Positions 1 to 10,473 are shown, counted from the stretch's first letter. The stretch: DNA of 64,000 bases from Humulus lupulus (GCF_963169125.1 NC_084794.1:73877665-73941664); one strand, 5' to 3'. A program made the numbers and translations. The notes: a model not told the origin generated them from the letters alone.

Positions 1-764
1 TTTGGTGTACTGAGAAAAAATAACATGAAGTTGAACCCCCAGAAATGTACCTTTCGGGTATCATCGAGGAAGTTCTTGGGCTTCATAGTCAATGCAAGGA
101 GGATCAAGGCCAACCCAGAAAAGATCAGGTCATTGTTAGACATACCTTCACCAAGGTCGCGAAAATATGTTCAAAGCTTAAGTAGAAAGGTCTCTGCCGT
201 AAACCGATTCGTATCAAATTCCACAGACAAATGTCTTCCCTTCTACAACTTGCTTAAGGAAAATAGACGGTTTGAATGGACAGAAGAATGTGAATAGACA
301 TTTCAGGATTTGAAGACTCATCTAGCTGAACCTTATGTGCTATCAAAACCAATTGCTAGGGAAGGTCTATACTTATACCTAGTTGTAAGAGAAAATGTGG
401 TCAGTACTGTGTTAGTTCGAGAGGAAAATTGAGCACAAAACTAGTGTATTATGTGAGCAAGAGGCTTATAGGAGCTGAATCCAGATATCCTCTAATTGAA
501 AAACTCACGTTTTATTTGATCTTGGCTTCGAGAAAACTCAGGCCATATTTCCAGTCCCACATTATACACGTCTTAACTGATCAACCTTTAAGGAAGGTCT
601 TGCAAAAGCTTGAGACATCGGGACATTTGTTAAAGTGGGCCATCGAACTCAATCAATTCAAGATACTATACAAACAAATAACAACAATCAAAGGCCAAGT
701 GCTCGCTGACTTTGTGGCTGAATGTACCGAGTTCCAAGATGAACCAATGAGGGAACCTGTATGA
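1..764 (+). pseudogene. Tat-1 pol: end of reverse transcriptase plus RNase H
   Basis: This is the tail of a gypsy reverse transcriptase followed by the RT-linked RNase H. The start shows the conserved run MKLNPQKCTF and FLGFIVNARR that follows the YVDD site, which lies left of the window. A TAG at 295-297 breaks the frame, and a frameshift near 429 moves coding to another frame. The second part reads VYYVSKRLIGAESRYPLIEK and IHVLTDQPLR, typical of the RNase H connection region of Tat elements. A TGA at 762-764 separates it from the next domain. The nearest relative in this window is the polymerase of Tat-3 (54518-55740), which has the same order and similar words. Confidence 0.8.
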
Positions 765-767
765 GAG

Positions 768-1184
768 TTGTGGAAACTCTTCATTGACAGATCGTCAAAA
801 GAAAACAGGTTTGGAGCAGGAATAATTTTAATTTCACCTGAAGGATATCGCTTCCATACGACTCTCGGATTTGATTTCGACGCCTCCAACAATGAAGTAG
901 ACTACGAGGCATTATTGGTTGGAGTTCAAATATCAAAGAAGTTGAAAGCAAGATTAATTCAATGCTTTAACAATTCTCAGCTCGTGGTTAATAAAGTATT
1001 AGGGGAGTACCAAGCTAGAGGAATCAAAATGGCAGCTTATCTAGCTACGGTTAAAGGTGAACTGTCTGAATTTGACTTCTATTTCGTCGAGCAGGTCCTT
1101 CACGAACAGAAAATGAATGCTGACACTCTAGCTCGACTTGCCACCACCAAGGAAGCAGACACATTAAATGTTGTCCCCGTATAA
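768..1184 (+). pseudogene. Tat-1 second (archaeal-type) RNase H
   Basis: This is a second RNase H domain directly after the first, a hallmark of Tat-lineage elements; it would cut RNA in RNA-DNA hybrids during reverse transcription. It stays in one frame from LWKLFIDRSS to NADTLARLATT. The expected acidic residues are only partly kept: D in FIDRSS, E in VDYEALL and D in NADTLARLA are visible, but the usual SDSQ motif reads NNSQ, so one catalytic Asp has become Asn. A stop at 1182-1184 separates it from integrase in the same frame. It is very likely inactive even apart from the stops. Confidence 0.75.
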
Positions 1185-2496
1185 TTCTTGGAACAACCAA
1201 GTATCGAGAAAGAGTTAGTGGAAGTTGGAGTAATTTACACAGAACCAACCAGGATGACTTCTATGGTCGAGTACCTTATGACCGAAAAACTACCAGAAGA
1301 TCGAAAGAATGCAATAAAATTATTGTATCATGCCCCATGCTATGTTATGGTCGAAGGAATTCTCTACAGGCGAGGTCATTCATTGCCTCTCATATGATGT
1401 GTTCTGCCCGAGGAAGCACAAACCATCCTTCAAGAAATACACGAAGGGTTTTGTTGAGACCATGCTGGGGGGGGGGGGGGGGGGGGGAAACTTGGCTATG
1501 AAGGTGTTAAGGCAAGGCTACTTCTGGCCTACACTCAAGAAGGACTCTGCCTTGTATGCCCAAAAGTGCAACAAGTGCCAGCGTTTTGCCACTATTACTT
1601 GAGCAGCACCCATGGAGTTGACCATGATTTCATTGCCTTGGTCATTTGTTGTATGGGGGATTGACTTGATCGACTCATTCCCAACTGGAAAGGGAGGAGT
1701 TCGCTATGCAGTTGTTGCCATTGACTACTTTACTAAGTGGGTTGAGGTCAAGCCCTTGGTGACTAAATTCAAAGAGAGTCCTAGATTTTGTCGTGAAAAA
1801 TATCATATGCTATTTTGGACTCCCAAAGAAGATTGTGTTTTATAACAGGACTCAATTTGACAACGACCGTTCACAACCTTTTGCAAGAAATACGACATAA
1901 GGAAAAGTTTCTCCGTAGTAGCATACCCTCAAGCTAATGGGCAGGTAAAGGCAGTAAAAAAAACCCTGAAGGCGAGCTTAAAGAAGCGACTAGACGATGT
2001 TAAAGGGATATGGCCAGAACAACTCTCGCAAGTGCTCTGGCCTTACAGAACCTCACATCACACATCTACTAGGCACACACCATTCCTTCTGACCTTTGTA
2101 AGCGAGGCTATGCTCACAGTAGAAGCTCTAGTGATGTCACATAGGTAAAGAACCTACAACCAGGATCAGAATCATGACCTGCTTAATGTATCCCTGTATT
2201 TCATTAAAGAGCAGTGGGAAGAGTCCCGATTATAGCTCGCCCATTACCAGCAAAGGTTTACTCACTACTTTAATTCAAAAGTTAAAGAATGTAAACTGGA
2301 ATTGGGTGATTTAGTGCTCCGAAGGGTATTTTTGGCGAACAAAGATCCTAAAGATGGTGTATTGGGACCGAACTAGGAAGGATCCTACTAGATTGTGGAA
2401 ATCTTGCGTGAAGGAACCTTCAAACTAGCTCTATTAAGTGGAGGATTGGTGTCACAGACCTGGAATGCTCTACATCTAAAAAAATACCATCAGTAA
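1185..2496 (+). pseudogene. Tat-1 integrase, broken
   Basis: This is a Ty3/gypsy integrase, which would insert the element cDNA into the chromosome. The zinc-binding HHCC part is at 1395-1590 (histidines in HEGFC and DHAGG, cysteines in KCNKCQRF) and is split by a 21-base G run that shifts the frame. The catalytic core starts at WGIDLIDSFP (about 1655) with AIDYFTKWVEV after it. The second catalytic block, usually DNGTQFD, reads YNRTQFD, and the glutamate block reads QVKAVKK with Lys in place of Glu, so two of the three DDE residues are lost. The C-terminal end WNALHLKKYHQ stops at 2494-2499. There are also stops at 1395, 1600, 2146, 2233 and 2374. Confidence 0.8.
1467..1487 (+). repeat. 21-base G homopolymer in the integrase HHCC region
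   Basis: There are 21 consecutive G residues at 1467-1487. They lie where Tat integrases normally encode the two glycines after the second histidine (HAGG). The reading frame changes exactly here. It could be a true slippage expansion or a base-calling or assembly artefact. Confidence 0.9.
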
Positions 2497-3266
2497 TAGG
2501 ACAACTTTGTTAGTTTTTAATATTTTTTAGTATTTTTCTTCCGTGTAAGGCTTGTTTATAAAAGCTATTTTATTTTAATAAAACCAATATTTTATATTAT
2601 TCTTGTATTTTATCACGAGCTCATTTTGTAAAAGTGATATAGAATATTCATAAATTCTGATCGCTTGTGGGGCATATGACCCTCGAAGAATCTTTATAGT
2701 ATTCAACAAATTTAGATAAAATTTGCTCAACTTAGAATTTGGAAAATTGATTATTCTATGGCTTTTAAGAGCTTGAATTTTCAAAGAAATTCTGAATACG
2801 AACTAAGTTAAGCAAATTCAAAGTAAAACAAAACCTAGAATTTAACTAGGAAATCCTAGATATAACCAGGTCTGAGGCCTAATTCCTTAACAGGTGTAAC
2901 ACTATTAGGCAAACAAACTCCTAGAGATAACAAGGTCATCCACCTGAATTAATTGGTCAAGCCATCAGAAATTTATCTCGATCTAAAGTTAACCCCTAGG
3001 ACAATGCACATGTACGAGGACTTTTTTTTTTTAAAAAAAAAAGAGTTCATAAACATAGCTAGATAATAGATTAAGGGGAACAAAAAATAGATCAGAAATT
3101 AATAAACATGTACGAACGTAAGTATGTGAATAACTCGAGGAAAAATAACCTTGAACTGAGCCAGAAGGTGATTGTCTTAGCTTTTGAAAGTTTAATTACA
3201 AAGGGCTCAAAGAACCTAGAATGAAACATAAAAATAAGAAAAAAGAAGAGGACGCCCTAGACATCA
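2497..3266. other. Non-coding stretch between convergent pol and antisense gene
   Basis: This lies between the end of the + strand integrase and the end of the - strand antisense gene. It is AT-rich with no readable frame on either strand. It would hold the 3' untranslated parts of both convergent transcripts. A T10/A10 self-complementary run sits near 3020-3042. Confidence 0.6.
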
Positions 3267-5898
3267 CTAAGCTCCAGCAACTTGCCCATGTGATGTCACC
3301 TCTTCATCACCCCCTTCAGCATCTCTAGAAGCCTCTACGGTCTCGGAGGGCTCTTGCGATAGCTGATTCTGGAACTTGGTGAGGTATCGCCCCCAAAGTT
3401 CCACCTCTAGAAATGAGAAGTCTCATTCCTGGTTGTACGCCCAACACCGGTATAGCATTTCCTCTAGAGAGTCTGTTGCCTCAGCATCCTCCTGCTGGGC
3501 CTTCTCAACATCCTACTTGGCCTTCTCAGTTTCCTGTCTGGCTCTCTCCTTGACCTCGAACAACCTCTTTTTAAGCATGTCAACTTCCTCAAGTTTCTTA
3601 TTGAGGTCTTCAATCTTGACCTGCAGCTGGTCTCGGTGCTGACTCACCTCGATGACCTATCCCTTGGTGATTCGCTCATTGTCTTGAGATACCACCAGAG
3701 CAACCCTGACCTCATCTCTTTGAGCTCGAATCTAGGAGATGTCGTGGATTTGGGATAAACAAGACTACAAAATAAAAATATATAGCGGGGTTAGTTCGCG
3801 AAAAGAAAAAAATGATGTGCATAAAGAAAAAGAGGATAACTTACAGTCAGATTCATTCCCAAGGCCGACTCCAAGACATTCTCTAGGGAATGATCCTCTA
3901 TGGCTCTCAGGTCCTTGATGTTCACCCGATTGGCATGGCCCACCAGGTGATTTTTCATCTCATGGAGGGACTAGCAAAGTGCTTTCGGGATCCTTCTGAC
4001 CTTGAGCAACATAACTGGGAATTGCACAGATGAGGCCTCGCCTTGTACAACTTGAGGAATCAGAGTAGGTTTGGGAGGAAGTGGCAGAGGAGATTCGTGA
4101 ATGGTAACTATGGTTACTTGAGTTGGGAGCTGCTTTGATTGTTGCTACTTTTAGGTGGAGCTAGTACCTTTATCTTTTGCAAGGGAGTCAGTGGCAGCTC
4201 CGGCTTCAGAGGTGGTTTTCTTTGATATTCTCTACCTCTTCACGGCCGGTCTAGCTCCGGCCTTGACAAGCTTGAAGGCACTCTTTAGATCCATGTTTTC
4301 TTCTGTAAAAGTGCGAGTTGAAGAGTCAGATCCAAGAAATGGTTAGTCAAGATAACACAAAGTAAAGAACAACATAACGAGAACCCTTCCCTCCGAACTA
4401 GAGGAGGAAACTACTATGATCGGCTCTGAGTCATGAACCGGACTGGGTAAAACCTCTAACTCTTAGATTATCAAAGGAGGGGGAGATTCTAGTATTATTA
4501 CGTTGTGGGGCTTATGGGGTTTGGGCTCTTTTTCTGGACAAGACTCATGCTCGGCTTGCCTAATACTTGGGCTAAATATACCATGACACAGGGAAGGCCA
4601 TGACAAAAGGTTTGTATCGTACTGTTAAAAATAGTGGACCTAAAATGCAAGGTGTTATCTACGACTATAGTACATTTGGGATAACTATAATCATGGTGTA
4701 CGACCAGTTGGTCAACAATCTGAAGTAGGTTCACATTCAGGTCTGGGTCAACCGGATGTCAGCTCATGAGCTGCCTCTGATTGAATCAGGTTAGCCTACA
4801 ATTGGCAGCATCCCAGTTTGTTTCTCTATATGGACTACCTTGGTCTGAGGTGTCATTTGCTGCCCCCAATTCAGCACGACCTTGACTAGAATAGTGTCTA
4901 TCTTTAGGAACTCTTCTTTTATGCACCAACTGTGCGATCTCCTCTTCTTCATCAACCTCCTCAGAGACTGGAGGGAGCTCTTGGGGAGGAGGGAGCTCAG
5001 GGAGGGGACCTCGCGGATCAGCTTTCAAGCCACCATGGTGGCATCATTCACCACCATTCGGAACTCTTTCTCCTTGGCAGGAGCACTGGTCAGAGTCTCA
5101 TATTGACCTCTGAGGGTCTCTGATGGCCCTGTTCTCATATATATAGATGCACAAGGTAACAACTCGATCAGATTAAGTTTTAACTTTGTTAAGATAAAGA
5201 ATTCAAGTACAAAGTTAAAAAAATGGGAAACTTGCAAGGATGGTTGAAGTAACGATGAGTGCAGCTCTTGAACCCGTTTGACATAAAGAATTGGTCTTTA
5301 TAGTCATTCGGGTGGATGGGGAGGTTGATGATGAAGGCTATGTTGGGGAATCTGGTGAGGTTGTAGAAACCATCACCTCGACCCTTTGACACTGGATTGG
5401 CCTTGAGGCAGAAGAAATACATAATATTGGCAAGGGTGGGGACCTCCCATTCGTGCTTAAAAAATATATACTTCAATCTCGCCAATAGTCGATAGGAATT
5501 TGGGGGGAGCTGAAATGATGCCTTTTCGACGTATTTTAAAAAAAGTCTACGAAAAACTAGTCTAGGGGAAAGAAGGCACCTGCCTTCAGGTGCTCATCAC
5601 TCCAAGCCCCAAAGTTGTCCTGAAGCGGAGTGCAACTCCGCTCTCCATCCATCGGAGGACGGGCATCAAGTATTTTGGAGCCCGTCTAGATTATGTGACT
5701 AAGTAAGATTTTGTTCACCTTTCCTTGAGTCTTTATCCGAGACTCGATATGCTCGGCCTCAAGGAAGGCATCAGGGCCAACCTCAACCTGCTTATCCACC
5801 ATTGGGCCAAAGTGGGGGATGGGGCTCTTGGAGGCAACTTGCTTATTTTTGTTCTGGGAGGAGGAGCTTCCCACTGACTTCTTCTTCTGATTGATCAT
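3267..5898 (-). pseudogene. Antisense gene of Tat-1 (putative gypsy-type transposon / Transposase_28-like), decayed
   Basis: This gene is read on the strand opposite to pol. From its start at 5898 (MINQKKKSVGSSSSQ) it runs through a globular part at about 5600-5240 (words such as EHLKAGAFFPLD and ARLKYIFFKHEWEVPT), an acidic proline-rich linker at 5028-4786 (LPELPPPQELPP, EEVDEEEE) and a coiled-coil part at about 3660-3390 (HRDQLQVKIEDLNKKLEEVD). The end carries MLYRCWAYNQE and DFSFLEVE and stops at 3267. The layout matches the antisense ORF known from Tat elements such as Grande and the Pfam family Putative gypsy type transposon; I assign this from memory of the family. Stops and frameshifts occur throughout. 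Two gaps look like spliced introns. Its function is unknown in all relatives. Confidence 0.65.
3765..3844 (-). other. Probable spliceosomal intron in the antisense gene
   Basis: On the - strand a good plant donor (CT|GTAAGTTAT, G at 3844) and acceptor (TTTTGTAG|T, ending at 3765) bound an 80-base segment. It is rich in A and T between coding-like flanks. Both splice sites fit plant consensus by eye. A second, weaker candidate lies at about 5120-5230, where an AT-rich segment ending in GAGAACAG interrupts the frame. Confidence 0.5.
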
Positions 5899-6888
5899 AA
5901 TTTAGTTTGCCTAGTTACAAATTGGTTTGTTGGAGGTGACCTAGGATATAACCTCACTTCGATAATAGAAGTGAGGGCAACCTAGAGTTTTGGATTTGGT
6001 ATACTCGACCTAAGATACCTACGAGCTAACTTATCACCTAACACTAATACGTGAGTTCAAGCGCGTTCAGTAATCACACGCCATAACCTCGGGAAACCTT
6101 GATACTTTGGTATTCGCATGTCATACCCAGTACCTCTCTGGAAAGTGGTTTAATGGAAAACCACTCTTGATATCGTGACCCTTAAGCTACCTAGAACTGA
6201 ACCTAAAAACCCTCAAATCTTCAAATTCAAATATTCCTCTTTCAAACCTTGAATACCCAAAAGCTGGCCCATTTTTTCTGGTGCATTATTCCTAGTCGTT
6301 CCTAATGCTATCAGTTTTGGTTGCATATAATACCAAAAATAAACTTGTACTAGACCAAAATAAGTAAAAAAAAAATAGTAGAAAATTTCGTAAAACTTAT
6401 TGGAAAATATGAAAGTGAAATTTAAGCCAAATATAGAAATACTTACAGTTTGGTTTCTTGGACGACGAAATGAAAAAGTAAAGGATGAACAGGAAATGAT
6501 AGAAGAATCTGAGTTGAGAGCCTGAAAGTTTCAGGGAAACAAGGGAATGTAGAGAGCTTTGAGTGTTTTGAAAAGATAGAAAAGAGGAAAATTTAGAATT
6601 CAAATGTGGTAAGGCTCAGGCTTGGTTCTCCTATTTATATGTAAAATTCATGAACCAATCTAGGCCAGACAATTAGATCAATTTGACATCCAAGGGTCTG
6701 AATTAAATAAACCAAGTGGTGGAAAAAAGTTGACGAGACAACTGTCATAGTACTCAAAACCCAAACAAGCTCCTATTACAGACAGACATGTGTCTCATAC
6801 TCGAGTGAGTGGGTGGACACATAATCTCATAACAGAAGCCAAAAAGCTCTTACTGTGCATGTTAGAAGTGAAGTTATGCACCAGCAGG
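5899..6888. other. Leader of the antisense gene and end of Tat-1 internal region
   Basis: There is no credible coding frame here. On the - strand it would be the 5' leader and promoter of the antisense gene. On the + strand it is the stretch just before the polypurine tract. Confidence 0.5.
6631..6640 (-). promoter_or_regulatory. TATA box for the antisense gene
   Basis: On the - strand the sequence reads ATATAAATAG, a strong plant TATA box. It faces the antisense gene and lies about 730 bases before its first clear Met (5898). The leader between them (5899-6630) has no long reading frame. It could instead be a chance match in AT-rich DNA, but it is in the right place and orientation for an internal promoter. 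Confidence 0.45.
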
Positions 6889-6903
6889 AGCTTTGGGGGA
6901 AAA
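6889..6903 (+). promoter_or_regulatory. Polypurine tract of Tat-1 (probable)
   Basis: The run AGCTTTGGGGGAAA is followed at 6904 by TGTTG, as expected for plus-strand priming just before a 3' LTR. Copia-A sequence starts within a few bases, so the LTR itself is interrupted here. Confidence 0.4.
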
Positions 6904-6944
6904 TGTTGTCTTATCATCAATATATAACCTTTATGATCATCATC

Positions 6945-8036
6945 AATGAATGTCAAAATGACATTCCTAAATGGAGATCTCGATGAGGAGATTTATATGG
7001 AAAAACTGAAGGATTTTGTTCTAAGGAGAAATGAACATAAAATTGTAGGCTTGTTAAATCACTGTATGGTTTAAAACAAACACCAAAATAATGGCATGAG
7101 AAGTATGATAACGCCATTGTTTCGGATGGGTGTAGACACAATAATGGACAATTGCTTATACTCTAAGACTTGTGATGGCTATGCCATATTGATGTGTCTA
7201 TATATTTATGATTGTTGATTTTGAGTAATGAGATGAGAGGCATAACGGAAACGAAGAGGTTTCTATCTTCCAATTTCTAAATGAAGGACCTTTGAGAGGT
7301 CCCTACCTTCTTTGGTATAAAAGTGAGAAGAAATAGTGAGGGTTATGCCTTAAGTCAAGCTCACTTTGTTGAGAAAGTGTTTGACATGTTTAGTAATCTC
7401 AAAATCAAAGAGGCGAATACACCATTTGATTCAAGCATAAAACTTGAAAAGAACAATGGTAGAGCGATTAGTAAACTAAGTAGGTTTACTAGCAATCTAA
7501 GTATGGAACATTGGAAAGTGATCGAGAGAAATCTAAGGTACCTTAAAAGGACCAAGCAGCTAGGCCTCCAATATTCAAAGTTCCTGAAGATACTTGAAGG
7601 ATATTACAATGCAAGTTGGATATCAAGTGTAGGAGAAAATATCTCCACAAGTGGTTGGATGTTTATGCTCAAAGGAGGAGAGGTTTCTTAGGGCCCAAAG
7701 AAACAAACATATATTTCACTCAACCATGGAGAATGAGTTTATAACTCTAGCAACAAATGGTAAAGAGGCCTAATGGCTTAGGGATTTCATGAGGAATATC
7801 TCAATGATGATAAACAAGCCACATTAGCTAGAGCTTATAATGGCATGAAAAGTTTAGACATATAAGTCTAAGACATGAGTATATGAGACAATTGATTTGA
7901 GGAGGAATCATATCGATCTCATGTATAAAGACAAGTGAGAACTTATTGAATCCATTTAAAAAACCTTTTGCGAAGAGGTTAGTAAGTTCTACTTCAAAAG
8001 GGATGGGACTAAAACTCCTAGAATAATAAATTCACT
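6945..8036 (+). pseudogene. Copia-A reverse transcriptase / RNase H remnant
   Basis: The remnant opens with the copia RT word MTFLNGDLDEEIYME (about 6957), then a disrupted GLKQ region. A decayed catalytic region lies near 7195-7225. The readable RNase H part (7323-7691) has SEGYALSQAHFVEKV, EANTPFDSSIKLEKNNG and RFTSNLSMEHWKV. Compared with Copia-B (14085-14387), about 30 codons are missing after NNGRA. The RNase H tail continues to about 8036 in pieces, with words such as SLRHEYMRQL on shifting frames. Many stops and frameshifts make it a dead fragment. Confidence 0.7.
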
Positions 8037-8563
8037 AACGATGGCAACCCAACTCCAAACTTGTGAACATCAAGGGCAAGAGTTCAATGGGTGAACAGTT
8101 TCAACACTAACAAAGTCATGAGTTCCATCCAAGGATGGTTAGTGTTGGTTGCTACCAAGTGAGGGTTAAGCCTAAGGCTTTTAATGAAGTTCAATTGTGT
8201 GCAACAAGCATCTCTAAAGGTAGCAAAGATGTTGTAAGAACTTCACCTATGTGAACTTAGAGGTGGTGCCGCCTCTCATGGGAGTTGTAGTTTCTCCTCG
8301 GAAAGTTCATAAAATGGATTAGCACATGGCCATATGAGTGCTAAGCGAGAAAAGTGGGAAAATGAATGGTCAAGTGGAGATGTGTGAGGTGTTGCCGGTC
8401 CTATCATTAAGAAGTACATGGTTCAATCTTTTAGACACCAATGACTTCGATAAGACTTTGTAATACTTTCACTAAGATAAAGTTCAAATCGAAAGATACT
8501 TTATTTTATGCACCAAAACTGTTAAGCTAAGAAGAGAGGATTATATTTAACCAAGTGGGGGAA
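8037..8563. other. Copia-A 3' untranslated region and polypurine tract
   Basis: This non-coding stretch is co-linear with 14938-15487 of Copia-B, including the shared word GGTGGTGCCGCCTCTCATGG. It ends in a purine tract, AAGTGGGGGAA (8553-8563), just before the LTR. Confidence 0.6.
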
Positions 8564-9541
8564 TGTTGAGATTGGTTAAATATAATGATTAAGATGTTTA
8601 CACGTTGAGGTGCAAAATACTTAACGATTTTCACTTAAAGAGAAGTGAAAATATGAGATTGTGTAGAATGCATCTAAAAGTGACTTTTGTGGGTCTAAAG
8701 TGATACAATGAGGTATCCAAACATTCCCAAAATGTTCGGTAGCATTTGAAGAAATTTTAGGACCATTGGAAGGGTCCAAATTCAAAGAGGGTGGCGATAT
8801 GTTGCCTACCAGCAGGCGATGCATTGCGTGATAGGGGATACATCGCATGCATGCAGGTGATACATCGCTTGAGTGGTCTTTTAGGGTCGTATAGTTTACG
8901 TAAAATGCTCCAAATTATGCGTTTTAAATTCTCTAATCCCATTGATTAGATTAATGATGATGCATACACTATATATATGGGTTATTAGAGTTGAAAAGCC
9001 TTGATCACACTTTCCAACTCTCTCTAACCTCATTCTCTCTCTAGCTTTCTAAGTCCAAAATTTTCTCCAAGAAACTCATCAAGCTTTGCTTGACTTACAT
9101 GAGTTTTAAGGCTTTTTCAATCTCGAATCTCATTCTATTTAGTTGAAGCTTCAAGCAAGTGGGAAGGCTTGGAATAGAGATTTTGGACAACAATATTATT
9201 ATTGTGTATAAGCCTTATAAGTTCCCCAAGTTTGAAGATTCAAGTTGCTCAATACAAATGTTGTATCTCTCTAACCCTAATATGGTATTTTGTAATTCTA
9301 TTATGTTTTTCATTGTTAGTATTGATGATTAAATGTATCTAAGTTCATCGTGTCATCATTTAATCATTTAGTTCTTTATATTCAAGATTAACATTCATAT
9401 CATGAACATGTTTCTTTGATTATTAAAAATTGCATGCATACTTTGAATTTGAATCTTGATCAACATCTAGGGTTTGGAATATTGCATTATTATCATTATT
9501 CATTGTTGATTTACAAAGAGTAAAGTCATATATTCCCAACA
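8564..9541 (+). repeat. Copia-A 3' LTR
   Basis: It begins TGTTGAGATTGG and ends TTCCCAACA, so has TGTT...AACA ends, and is 978 bp long. A purine tract lies immediately before it. A TATA-like run (TATATATATGG) lies near 8972. It aligns along its length with the Copia-B LTRs, including the short word GACCATTGGAA and the family of TACATCGC repeats near 8790-8880. Confidence 0.8.
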
Positions 9542-10130
9542 CTTAGTTCGAGATACGCATTGCCCGGATCGCCCCCATGAAATTCTGAACTAGACTCGTC
9601 GGTTCGAATTAGTCCTATAACACCCAGCTCGAAGAATGTGTTCAGTTCACGGAAGCTTGGTTATGACACACAGTGAAGGATCCCAAAATACTCGGAGATT
9701 CTCTATGCGCCTCATAAAGGTCCATATATTATTATGCATCTATTACTCGATATAACGAATATAAATTTAATAGGCAATCATTTATTTATGTAACTGGGAA
9801 TTTACCCAAATTAACGTATGGTTACCCAAGACTGTCCAAGAGAACCTCCTATAAATACAAGGGGAATGGTCAGAAAAATGGATCGACTTTCTATATGCAA
9901 AAACTTTGTTGAAATTGTCACAATCAATTTCATCAAAAGTCCTAAACAGATCAATAAGAGCAACTCGTGGACTAAGTGGATTTTAACCACTGAACCACAT
10001 AAAATCGTGTGAGTGCTTCATGTTCTTACTTTTTTTTTTTTGTTATTTCTTATACATTTGGTTTACAAAAAGCCTAATCTCTCTATTTTCGGATTTCTAA
10101 ATCCCTTGTTGCCGGAAAGCCGCATCAACA
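9542..10130 (+). repeat. Tat-type LTR (probable 3' LTR of Tat-1, 5' part missing)
   Basis: This resembles the LTR of Tat-3 in its R/U5 half: both have a TATAAATA box (9850-9857 here), then ACTCGTGGACTA, a GATTTTAAC word, CTGAACCA, and a GC-containing end (GCCGCATCAACA here). No primer-binding site follows, so it is a 3' or solo LTR. The upstream end touches the Copia-A LTR. It most likely belongs to Tat-1, with Copia-A lying inside its first bases; this is inference from order and polarity. Confidence 0.55.
9850..9857 (+). promoter_or_regulatory. TATA box in the Tat-type LTR
   Basis: TATAAATA follows CCTCC and is at the same place as TATAAATAG (40507-40515) in the LTR of Tat-3, about 280 bases before the LTR end. 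Confidence 0.6.
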
Positions 10131-10409
10131 GATCCATTTTAAGACCATTGGAATGGTCAAAAGTCAGAGGGGGTTGCGATGCGTCGCCCCCCAAGTGGTG
10201 TTACATCGCCTAAACTTGAAGGGGCTCAAAAACCCCAGCAGATTATACATCACCTGCTATTAGGTGACATATCACCTGGCAGGGGATACATCACCTACAT
10301 GCAGGCAACGTATCACCTGTCGTGTCCGTACAAATACATAAAATAAGCTCAAAATGACAAGTTAATTATCTCTAATCCTATTGGTTAGACCTAATGACAG
10401 TGCCTACAC

Positions 10410-10417
10410 TATAAAAG
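10410..10417 (+). promoter_or_regulatory. TATA box of Copia-B 5' LTR
   Basis: TATAAAAG is preceded by CCTATTGGTTAG (an inverted CCAAT) about 30 bases upstream. The same arrangement is kept in the 3' LTR (TATAAAAG at 15952-15959). Confidence 0.6.
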
Positions 10418-10473
10418 GGTACTCAAAGAGTGTTTTGGAAGAAATAATATCTCTCTAAAAAATCTTTCTATAA

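Larger units (their letters stand above)
1..6903 (+). mobile_element. Tat-1: Ty3/gypsy Tat-type retrotransposon, internal 3' part
   Basis: This is the 3' internal region of a Tat-lineage Ty3/gypsy retrotransposon whose 5' part lies left of the window. From left to right it has the end of reverse transcriptase, RNase H, a second RNase H, integrase, a non-coding stretch, an antisense gene and a purine-rich tract. The double RNase H and the downstream antisense gene together are typical of the Tat clade (known family features). Every coding part is broken, so the element is dead. The purine-rich tract at 6889-6903 is followed by TGTTG, the expected LTR start, but copia sequence takes over at once. 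The LTR-like block at 9542-10130 is probably the rest of its 3' LTR; that link is inference. Confidence 0.7.
6910..9541 (+). mobile_element. Copia-A: 3' fragment of a Ty1/copia element (RT to 3' LTR)
   Basis: This is the 3' half of a copia element: reverse transcriptase fragment, RNase H, untranslated region and a full 3' LTR. It is co-linear with Copia-B: the common words TTATCATCAATATATAACC (6911 here, about 13706 there) mark its left limit, and the LTRs align. Everything upstream of the RT core is missing. It sits between the polypurine tract of Tat-1 and a Tat-type LTR, so it probably inserted into, or replaced part of, that LTR. Confidence 0.75.

Noticed and set aside
4155..5123. Several + strand open frames between 3376 and 5123
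   Set aside because: They are shadows of the - strand antisense gene; only the - strand reading gives family-like words.
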